Part shown: positions 57,968 to 64,000 of the stretch, one piece after another
Numbering within the stretch: the first letter of the stretch is position 1
How the letters are laid out: each line of letters opens with the position of its first letter
Source: Bacillota bacterium
Lineage (GTDB): Bacteria; Bacillota; Clostridia; Oscillospirales; Acutalibacteraceae
Reading direction: 5' to 3'
Assembly (NCBI GenBank): GCA_023412715.1
Contig: JAEZCC010000012.1
Coordinates: 1 to 64,000 of the forward strand
DNA length: 64,000 nt
Position numbers and translations under genes: made by a program
Notes under the pieces: model-generated
What the model saw: only the letters and a program-made list of their open reading frames with translations
Database searches by the model: none
Told to the model about the DNA's origin: nothing

Positions 57968-58010
57968 AAAAAACGGGCCGTGCCGGGGCGGCTTGCCCCG
58001 GCATGGCCCG
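57968..58010 (-). terminator. terminator of kdp operon
   Basis: A 16-base stem with one mismatch (57974-57989 with 57995-58010), followed on the minus strand by six T. It lies 55 bases after the kdpC stop. Confidence 0.9.
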
Positions 58011-58065
58011 AAGGAACCGCCGCCGCAAAAAAGACGTTCCGGCAGCCCTTCGTTTTGATCGCCGT

Positions 58066-58692
58066 TTATTTCAGCAGCCCCAGCTCCCTGGAGATCTCCA
58101 GATTGACCTTCAGCACGTTGACGGTGTCTTCCCCGAAGATCCCGAGAAGCTTGCCCTGCGTATTTTCCCGGACGATTTTTTTGAGCGTATCCTCCGACAG
58201 CCCGGTCGCTTTCGCCAGGGCCGGAATCTGGACCGCGGCGGAAGCGGGGCTGATGTCCGGGTCAAGCCCGGAGCCCGACGCCGTCAGCAAATCCGTGGGG
58301 ATATCCTCTTTTTTCACGGTGGGGTTCGCTTTCAGAAACGCCGCAATGTCGTCTTCCGCGCGCTTTTTCAGCTCCGGGTTTGTCGGCGCGTAGTTTTTGG
58401 AGCCGGAACCGATGCCGGGGTAAGTGCCGTCCGCTTTTTCTTTCTGCGTATAGGTGTTGTAATTTACGGCGGAAGGGCGGCATTTCATAAACCGGGCGTC
58501 CGTAAAATCCTGGCCGACCAGCGCGGATCCGACGGTTTTGCCGTTTTCCGTCAGCAGGCTGCCGTTGGCCTGGTCCGGGAAAAACAGCTGGCTGATTCCC
58601 GTAAGCAGCAGGGGATACGCCAGCCCGCAGATCACAAGCAGCGCCAGCGTGATCAGAAGCGGTTTTTTGATTCCCTTCAAGACTGAACTCAT
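58066..58692 (-). CDS. kdpC: K+-transporting ATPase subunit C
   Basis: A 208-residue KdpC with one N-terminal membrane helix (PLLITLALLVICGLAYPLLL near 10-29) and an extracytoplasmic domain. FMKCRPSAVNYNTYTQKEKA and GSGSKNYAPTNPELKKR near 65-105 and DLLTASGSGLDPDISPASA near 133-151 are family hallmarks. It stabilises the KdpAB complex and aids ATP binding. GGGAGG precedes ATG 58692. It is separated from kdpB by an extra gene, which is not usual. Confidence 0.95.
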   Translation of the reverse strand: MSSVLKGIKKPLLITLALLVICGLAYPLLLTGISQLFFPDQANGSLLTENGKTVGSALVGQDFTDARFMKCRPSAVNYNTYTQKEKADGTYPGIGSGSKNYAPTNPELKKRAEDDIAAFLKANPTVKKEDIPTDLLTASGSGLDPDISPASAAVQIPALAKATGLSEDTLKKIVRENTQGKLLGIFGEDTVNVLKVNLEISRELGLLK

Positions 58693-58705
58693 TTCGATAG
58701 CCTCC

Positions 58706-59131
58706 CTATTTTCTCCTGCCGGCGGCGCGGCTGTGATGAAACCGGTTATCCACGGTATTTGCAAGAGATGTATCCATACTGTCCGGTTCTGTCGGCGGGC
58801 GTCTGTGCTCGTCGTACAGCTCTTCGCCCACCGCCCGGTTCACAGACCGCAGAAAGGCCCGATAGCCTCCGTCTTTGTCCGTCCTGTGGGGAATGGCCCG
58901 CGACAGGATTTTCTCCACATCCTGTTCCTTGAATTCAGGGCAGTTCTCAAGGGCGGCTCTGACTTCTTCATCGGGCGCACCGCGGGCGAATTTCCCGGCC
59001 GCCAGGTAGACCTTTCCGTTTTCGTGCAGGCCCGACCATTTCAAGTCATAGTAATCCTTTATTTTTTTGTAACCGTAAGCAATAATAAAGAAAATTGCAA
59101 GTAAGCCGAAATCTTTCAAAAAGTTTTCCAT
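58706..59131 (-). CDS. small membrane-anchored protein inside kdp operon
   Basis: A 141-residue protein with one N-terminal membrane segment (LLAIFFIIAYGYKKIKDYYD, residues about 10-22 hydrophobic) followed by a charged soluble part rich in Asp, Glu and Arg (EEVRAALENCPEFKEQDVEK). I recognise no family. It lies 36 bases after kdpB and 13 before kdpC, on the same strand, so it should be made with the pump. It may be an accessory or regulatory subunit. The ribosome site GGAAGG is good. Confidence 0.75.
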   Translation of the reverse strand: MENFLKDFGLLAIFFIIAYGYKKIKDYYDLKWSGLHENGKVYLAAGKFARGAPDEEVRAALENCPEFKEQDVEKILSRAIPHRTDKDGGYRAFLRSVNRAVGEELYDEHRRPPTEPDSMDTSLANTVDNRFHHSRAAGRRK

Positions 59132-59167
59132 AGAACCTTCCTCCCGGCAATCCCCGGCGGCTTTTTG

Positions 59168-61228
59168 TCACATTCCCCCAAGAGCCAGCAGCGGGGCGAT
59201 GAGCAGATCGATTAGCTTGATGCCCACGAAGGGCACGGCGACGCCGCCCAGTCCGTAAACCAGCATATTGTGGGAAAGCATCTTCTCGGAGCGCTGCGGT
59301 CTGTACTTTACGCCCCGCATGGCGAGAGGAATCAGGCAGGGGATAATGACGGCGTTGAAAATCAGGGCGGAGAGAATCGCGCTGTGCGGCGTGGCCAGCC
59401 CCATAATGTTGAGAATCTGCATCTTTGGGATGACCGCCATGAACATGGCGGGGATGATTGCGAAATATTTGGCCACGTCGTTGGCAATGCTGAACGTGGT
59501 CAGCGACCCGCGCGTGATGAGGAGCTGCTTGCCGATTTCCACCACGTCCAGAATCTTCGTGGGGTCGGAATCAAGATCAACCATATTCGCCGCCTCTTTG
59601 GCGGCCGAGGTCCCGCTGTTCATGGCGATGCCCACGTTCGCCTGCGCCAGGGCGGGTGCGTCGTTGGTGCCGTCGCCCGTCATGGCGACGGTCTTGCCCT
59701 CGGCCTGCTCGGCCTTGATCGCTTTGATTTTGTCCTCCGGCTTGCATTCCGCAATGAAGCTGTCAACGCCGGCCTCCTGCGCGATGGTCGCCGCCGTCAG
59801 CGGGTTGTCGCCGGTGCACATGATGGTTTTGATGCCGATGGCCCGCAGGCGCGCAAAGCGCTCCACAAGCCCTTCCTTGATGGTGTCTTTCAGGTAGATA
59901 ATCCCCAGAATCCGGTTCCCGGCGCAGACCGTCAGCGGCGTGCCGCCCAGCTTGGAAACCTCGTTCACGCGGCTTTCCAGATCCTCCGGGACGGAGCCTC
60001 CCAGCCCCAGCACATATTTCTGGATTGCGTCGGAAGCGCCCTTGCGTATTTTCGTGCCGTCCGGCAGATTGACGCCGCTCATGCGCGTCTGCGCGGTAAA
60101 TTCCAGAAATTCCATGCCGGGAACGGCGTCCATATGCTTTCCGCTCAGCTGTTCGCCGAGCTTTACGACCGATTTTCCCTCCGGGGTGTCGTCTTTCAGC
60201 GAGCTGAGCACGGCGTAATGAATCAACTCTTCTTCGCCGGAACCTGCAACGGGGACGAATTTCGCCGCCATGCGGTTGCCGTAGGTGATGGTGCCGGTTT
60301 TGTCGAGAATCATGGTGTCCACGTCGCCGCAGGCTTCAACAGCTTTCCCGGACATGGCGATGACGTTGAAGCGCGTCACGCGGTCCATGCCGGCGATGCC
60401 GATGGCGGAAAGCAGCCCCCCGATGGTCGTCGGAATCAGGCAGACGTTCAGGGCAATCAGGGTGGAGATCTGCAGGCGTACCCCGCTGTACACCGCAATG
60501 GGGTACAGGCTGACGATCACAAGCAGGAAGATCAGCGTCAGGCTGACCAGCAGGGTGTTCAGCGCGATCTCATTCGGCGTCTTCTTGCGGGAGGCGCCCT
60601 CCACCAGCGCGATCATTTTATCGAGAAAGGATTCGCCCGGGCTGGACGTGATGCGGATCTTCAGCCAGTCGCTCACGACGGTCGTCCCGCCCGTGACCGA
60701 CGCGAAATCGCCGCCGCTTTCCTTTAAGACCGGCGCTGATTCCCCCGTAATGGCGGATTCGTCCACCGAAGCGACGCCCTCAACCACCTCGCCGTCGTTG
60801 GGGATCAGCTCCCCGGCTTTGACCAGGACCACGTCGCCCTTTTTGAGCACGTTGGCGTTGACGACGGCCTCTTTGCCGCCGTCGCACAGAACGCGGGCCT
60901 GCATGTCCTTCTGCGCTTTTTTCAGGCTCTGCGCCTGCGCCTTGCCCCGGCCTTCGGCCACCGCTTCCGCAAAATTTGCGAACAGCACGGTGACGAACAG
61001 GATGACCGACACAACGATGTTGTAAAGCCGCAGGCGGGCCCCCGTATCTCCGAACAGGTCCGGGAAGAAGCAGAGCGCCAGCGTGACGACGAACCCGATT
61101 TCCACCACGAACATGACGGGGTTTCTCATCATGGTGCGGGGGTTCAATTTGACGAACGCCCCCCGGACGGAGGAGCCCAGGATATCCTTTGTAATAAATT
61201 TCGTTTTTTTCTGTGTTTTCTCACTCAT
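59168..61228 (-). CDS. kdpB: K+-transporting ATPase subunit B (P-type ATPase)
   Basis: A 686-residue P1A-type ATPase. The actuator TGES motif is in SAITGESAPVL near 153-163, the phosphorylated aspartate in MILDKTGTITYG near 305-316, the nucleotide-site KGAS in RKGASDAIQKYV near 395, and the hinge TGDGTNDAPALAQANVG near 515-531. Membrane helices flank these at both ends. It hydrolyses ATP to drive K+ through KdpA. Confidence 0.97.
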   Translation of the reverse strand: MSEKTQKKTKFITKDILGSSVRGAFVKLNPRTMMRNPVMFVVEIGFVVTLALCFFPDLFGDTGARLRLYNIVVSVILFVTVLFANFAEAVAEGRGKAQAQSLKKAQKDMQARVLCDGGKEAVVNANVLKKGDVVLVKAGELIPNDGEVVEGVASVDESAITGESAPVLKESGGDFASVTGGTTVVSDWLKIRITSSPGESFLDKMIALVEGASRKKTPNEIALNTLLVSLTLIFLLVIVSLYPIAVYSGVRLQISTLIALNVCLIPTTIGGLLSAIGIAGMDRVTRFNVIAMSGKAVEACGDVDTMILDKTGTITYGNRMAAKFVPVAGSGEEELIHYAVLSSLKDDTPEGKSVVKLGEQLSGKHMDAVPGMEFLEFTAQTRMSGVNLPDGTKIRKGASDAIQKYVLGLGGSVPEDLESRVNEVSKLGGTPLTVCAGNRILGIIYLKDTIKEGLVERFARLRAIGIKTIMCTGDNPLTAATIAQEAGVDSFIAECKPEDKIKAIKAEQAEGKTVAMTGDGTNDAPALAQANVGIAMNSGTSAAKEAANMVDLDSDPTKILDVVEIGKQLLITRGSLTTFSIANDVAKYFAIIPAMFMAVIPKMQILNIMGLATPHSAILSALIFNAVIIPCLIPLAMRGVKYRPQRSEKMLSHNMLVYGLGGVAVPFVGIKLIDLLIAPLLALGGM

Positions 61229-61243
61229 GAAAATGCCCCTTCC

Positions 61244-62965
61244 TCAGCTCCACAGCGCCAGATGCTCCGCGATTGGTCCAAGGGCCAGAACCGGGAAGAA
61301 AATCAAGGCGGAGATGATGATGCAGACCATAAACAGCGACACGGCGAAAGTTCTCGTGTCCGTTTTCAGCGTGCCGAGGGACTCGTTCACCGGCTGCTTC
61401 TGCATCAGCGACCGCGCGATGGCAAGCCCGATGATGATGGGCAGGTAGCGGCCGAAGAACATGACGACGCCCGCGGTGATGTTCCAGAAATACGTGTTGT
61501 CGGCGAGACCCTCAAAGCCGGACCCGTTGTTCGCGGAGGAGGAGGCATACTGGTACAGCACCTGCGTCAGCCCGTGGTGGCCGGGGTTGCTGATGCCCGC
61601 AAGGCCCGCCGGCACCGCGACGGCCAGCGCCGAGAAGGCCAGAATCAGCAGCGGGTGGACAATGATGCCCAGCGCCGTGAGTTTGACCTCCGTTCCTTCT
61701 ATCTTTTTAGAGAGGTATTCCGGCGTGCGGCCCACCATCAGCCCGCAGACAAACACGGTGAAAATCACGTACAGCATCATGTTCATCATGCCGACGCCCT
61801 TGCCGCCGAAGACGAAGTTTAGCATCATGTTGATGAGCGGGACCATCCCGCCCAGAGGGGTCAGGGTGTCGTGCATGTTGTCGACGCTGCCTGTCGTGAA
61901 AGCGGTCGTCACCGTGGTGAACAGCGAGGACTGGGCAATGCCGAACCGGACCTCCTTGCCCTCCATGTTGCCCATGCTCTGGTTCAGGCCGGCCTGCGCC
62001 AGAGCCGGGTTGCCGGCTTTTTCCGCCGAGTAGCAGACGGCGATGCCGATGACGAGAAGGACGAACATCACGGCGAAAATCGGCTTTGCCTCGCCGCCCA
62101 TCCAGACTTTTTTCCTGCGCCCTTTTTCCGATTCCGTATCTGTGCGGCGCTGGACCATATGGCCGAACGCCACGACACAGGCGCCGGGCAGAAGCATCAT
62201 AGACAGCATTTCGACCATATTGGTGAGGACGTTGGGATTTTCCTGCGGAGTCGCCGAGTTGCCGCCGAGGAACCCGCCGCCGTTCGTGCCTATGTGTTTG
62301 ATCGATTCCAGCGCGGCGATGGGTCCCACCGCGATGTCCTGAAGCTTCCCTTCCATGGTATGGACTGTCACGGTCCCGCCCAGCGTCTGGGGGACCCCCT
62401 GAGAGACGAGGAACAGCCCCACAACAATGGAAAGGGGGAGCAGGACGCGCGTCGTGACGCGGATGAGGTCCACATAAAAGTTCCCCAGGCCCTGCGTCCG
62501 GCCGGCAAGGCCGCGGGCAAACGCCAGAAAGCACGCGAACCCCGTGGCTGCGGAGGTGAACATCATGAAGATGATGACCGCTATCTGGCTCAGATAGGTA
62601 AGCCCGGATTCACCGGAATAATCCTGGAGATTTGTATTAGTCATGAAGCTGATGACCGTGTTGAACGAAAGAGACGGCTCCATGGCGCCGACGCCGTTGG
62701 GGTTGAAAAATAGGAGTCCCTGAAGCCGCAGAATCAGGTACCCGACCAGAATCATGATGCCGTTGGTCAGAAGCATGGCCGGAATGTACTGCTTCAGGCT
62801 CATCTCTTTTTTGTCGATGCCGCATACCCGGTAAATCGCGCCGTCAAACCGGTCGAAAACCGGGTCGGCGAACGTATGCCCGCCGACTCCCACATGGTAC
62901 AGATATTTTCCGGTCGGGAGAATCAGCGCAACAAAAACCGCAAGAACCAGAACGATTTGTATCAT
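61244..62965 (-). CDS. kdpA: K+-transporting ATPase subunit A
   Basis: A 573-residue KdpA, the K+-selective channel-like subunit related to Ktr/Trk transporters, with about ten membrane helices. Selectivity-filter segments can be seen in MTNTNLQDYSGESGLTYLSQ near 112-131, KHIGTNGGGFLGGNSATPQE near 225-245, AFTTGSVDNMHDTLTPLGGM and SANNGSGFEGLADNT near 473-487. The length is normal. It starts 20 bases after kdpF ends. Confidence 0.96.
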   Translation of the reverse strand: MIQIVLVLAVFVALILPTGKYLYHVGVGGHTFADPVFDRFDGAIYRVCGIDKKEMSLKQYIPAMLLTNGIMILVGYLILRLQGLLFFNPNGVGAMEPSLSFNTVISFMTNTNLQDYSGESGLTYLSQIAVIIFMMFTSAATGFACFLAFARGLAGRTQGLGNFYVDLIRVTTRVLLPLSIVVGLFLVSQGVPQTLGGTVTVHTMEGKLQDIAVGPIAALESIKHIGTNGGGFLGGNSATPQENPNVLTNMVEMLSMMLLPGACVVAFGHMVQRRTDTESEKGRRKKVWMGGEAKPIFAVMFVLLVIGIAVCYSAEKAGNPALAQAGLNQSMGNMEGKEVRFGIAQSSLFTTVTTAFTTGSVDNMHDTLTPLGGMVPLINMMLNFVFGGKGVGMMNMMLYVIFTVFVCGLMVGRTPEYLSKKIEGTEVKLTALGIIVHPLLILAFSALAVAVPAGLAGISNPGHHGLTQVLYQYASSSANNGSGFEGLADNTYFWNITAGVVMFFGRYLPIIIGLAIARSLMQKQPVNESLGTLKTDTRTFAVSLFMVCIIISALIFFPVLALGPIAEHLALWS

Positions 62966-62985
62966 ACCGCGTTTTTGCCCTCCTG

Positions 62986-63063
62986 CTAAAATTTCTCGGG
63001 GTTAATCAGGGCGTATACCAGATATCCCCCGACGGCCGCAATCAGAACGCCGAGCAAAATCAT
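62986..63063 (-). CDS. kdpF: KdpF small membrane subunit
   Basis: A 25-residue protein, MILLGVLIAAVGGYLVYALI then NPEKF: a single membrane helix with the conserved ending Y-x-L-x-x-P-E-x-F of KdpF. It stabilises KdpABC. AGGGGTGG lies before the ATG, and it directly precedes kdpA. Confidence 0.92.
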   Translation of the reverse strand: MILLGVLIAAVGGYLVYALINPEKF

Positions 63064-63077
63064 TTGGACCACCCCTC

Positions 63078-63173
63078 TTACTTCTTTTCCACTTCGTGCA
63101 CGCACCATTCGGTAAAGCATTTGACCAGCAAAAAACTGATGGCCAGCGCGGCAAGCATCAAAACGTCCATCAT
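63078..63173 (-). CDS. 31-residue membrane peptide upstream of kdpF
   Basis: An open frame with GGAGG eight bases before ATG ATG encodes MMDVLMLAALAISFLLVKCF followed by TEWCVHEVEKK: one membrane helix with a short charged tail. It is 14 bases upstream of kdpF on the same strand. The good ribosome site and operon position argue that it is expressed; no function is known to me. It may be a second KdpF-like helper. Confidence 0.7.
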   Translation of the reverse strand: MMDVLMLAALAISFLLVKCFTEWCVHEVEKK

Positions 63174-63209
63174 CGTGGATTCCTCCTTCATCACCCGGGT
63201 TTGAGATTC

Positions 63210-63218
63210 AGTGTAGCA
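63210..63218 (-). promoter_or_regulatory. kdp operon promoter candidate
   Basis: On the minus strand TGCTACACT is an extended -10; no good -35 is seen, as expected for an activator-dependent promoter. An AT-rich stretch TTTATATAACCTTAATTT on the minus strand (about 63252-63269) could be the KdpE site, by analogy with E. coli only. Confidence 0.5.
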
Positions 63219-63276
63219 TTTTTTCTATAAGGAGGGGGTTAGAGTTTCCACGGGCAAATTAAGGTTATATAAAGAC

Positions 63277-63550
63277 GGCCCTTTCCCCGCATGCGGCAGG
63301 GCTTTCTTTTCCTATCCCCCGGGTTAAGCAAGGGCACCGCTTATTATTCGCAGGGGAAACACGGTTTATTTCGGACGTGAAAAATTGAAAGGGAAACCTT
63401 GAGCTGTTTTTGCTGCCGGCCGTATGAATCCGGGCAGGCGAGGCTGAAAATCCAGTTTTTGGGAGATAATAAAAAAGCCCGCCGGGCCGAGCGGCCTTTT
63501 CGGCGGCGGGAGCTGCGGGGATTCCTTGCCTGATTTTCCGCGGGCTTTTT
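63277..63550. other. kdpFABC-kdpD divergent region with hairpins
   Basis: No gene is credible. GCCCT/AGGGC around a CCGCATGCGG core lies near 63278-63302, followed by a T-rich tail. A long-range stem AAAAAGCCCGC/GCGGGCTTTTT (63472-63482 with 63540-63550) encloses GC-rich inner stems and is terminator-like on both strands. Transcripts ending here would be short leader or antisense RNAs. Confidence 0.55.
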
Positions 63551-63605
63551 ATAGGATCTTAACGTCCTGCGGAAAGTCATAACACTATGGTAATTTTTTT
63601 TGTGC

Positions 63606-63611
63606 TATACT
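63606..63611 (+). promoter_or_regulatory. kdpD promoter -10
   Basis: TATACT with a TGC extension (63603-63611); no clear -35. The start of kdpD follows 27 bases later. Confidence 0.6.
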
Positions 63612-63637
63612 TCACTTTAAGAAAGGAGGCGTGCCGA

Positions 63638-64000
63638 GTGGCAATCCATCAGACCGATTCCGGATCTCTGCTGGAACAGCTCTCCGCGATGCCGGCGGGG
63701 GAAAGGCGCGGCCGGCTGAAGATATATTTCGGCTACGCGGCCGGCGTCGGCAAGACCTACGCCATGCTGAGCGACGCCCGGGAAGTGAAAAAAAACGGAG
63801 CCGACGTGGTCGCCGGCTATATTGAGCCGCATGCCCGGCCGGAAACGATGGCCCTCCTGGAAGGGATGGAGTCCCTGTCTCCGCTTGAACTCTCTTATAA
63901 AGGCGTCTCTTTGAAGGAATTCGATCTGGACGGCGCCCTCCGGAGGAAGCCGGAGCTGATTCTTGTCGACGAGCTCGCCCACACGAACGCCGAAGGCTGC
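63638..64000 (+). CDS. kdpD: KdpD sensor kinase, N-terminal part (runs off window)
   Basis: The first 121 residues of the osmosensitive K+ channel histidine kinase. LKIYFGYAAGVGKTYAMLSDA near 27-47 is the KdpD Walker A motif; DVVAGYIEPHARPETMALLE near 58-77 and ELILVDELAHTNAEG at the edge (Walker B) confirm the family. GTG 63638 is used, eight bases after AAGGAGG. The gene is divergent from kdpFABC, and the matching kdpE is presumably downstream outside the window. The kinase core is not visible. Confidence 0.93.
   Translation, partial: MAIHQTDSGSLLEQLSAMPAGERRGRLKIYFGYAAGVGKTYAMLSDAREVKKNGADVVAGYIEPHARPETMALLEGMESLSPLELSYKGVSLKEFDLDGALRRKPELILVDELAHTNAEGC

Noticed and set aside
63174..63277. 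c-di-AMP (ydaO) riboswitch upstream of kdp
   Set aside because: Often found before K+ genes in Firmicutes, but the available leader is too short and shows none of the conserved motif.
1..64000. CRISPR arrays, insertion sequences, prophage genes
   Set aside because: No regularly spaced repeats, transposase, integrase or phage structural proteins were seen; the only integration trace is the duplicated tRNA end.

Overview
The window looks like a chromosomal stretch from a GC-rich Clostridia-type Firmicute, most likely from the Oscillospiraceae/Ruminococcaceae side. I infer this from the gene families (RqcH, PadR/DUF1048, PRD regulators, FruK, EndoQ-UvrD fusion), strong AGGAGG-type ribosome sites, frequent GTG/TTG starts and extended -10 promoters. 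No species is assigned. There is no rRNA, CRISPR array or recognisable insertion sequence; one tRNA (Leu, UAA) is present.

Layout. 0-3.4 kb: housekeeping trmK, a Nif3-like gene and rqcH. 3.4-21.2 kb: a dispersed surface-polysaccharide region with a Wzy-like polymerase, six glycosyltransferases, a Wzz-like protein with a ruined kinase domain, a DUF421/DUF4363 pair, an initiating sugar transferase and an M23 peptidase. It is interrupted by mnmA-cysteine desulfurase and by galM-glucokinase on the minus strand. 21.3-21.6 kb: tRNA-Leu with a 20-bp copy of its 3' end downstream. 21.9-30.3 kb: a self-contained mannitol-type PTS operon (mtlA, mtlR, mtlF, HPr, EI, fruK, sorE-like dehydrogenase). It has no mtlD, and the gene set suggests a route through fructose-1-phosphate.

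30.6-36.7 kb: a MerR-box-controlled iron alcohol dehydrogenase followed by a fused remnant of a flavoprotein gene and a MerR gene, then TetR with a CrtI-like oxidoreductase, PadR with a HAAS/DUF1700 membrane protein, and an MGMT-family gene. 36.7-43.7 kb: a polyamine operon (speD, speA, speE, speB, carboxy(nor)spermidine dehydrogenase and decarboxylase) that holds both known spermidine routes. It is preceded by a long structured leader with an intrinsic terminator before speD and contains a second folded RNA element between speB and the dehydrogenase gene. I consider this the best candidate for an undescribed regulatory system here.

43.8-53.1 kb: a membrane MerR with a zinc ribbon, a conserved hypothetical protein, an isochorismatase-type hydrolase, an EndoQ-UvrD repair fusion, a YdcZ transporter with a zinc-ribbon tail divergent from a Crp/Fnr regulator, a lipoprotein and a secreted repeat protein. 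53.2-55.2 kb: a two-component system in which both genes are broken. 55.2-57.8 kb: a PadR-DUF1048-DUF1048-ABC exporter operon. 58-64 kb: kdpF-A-B-(extra membrane protein)-C on the minus strand, headed by another tiny membrane ORF, divergent from kdpD, which runs off the window.
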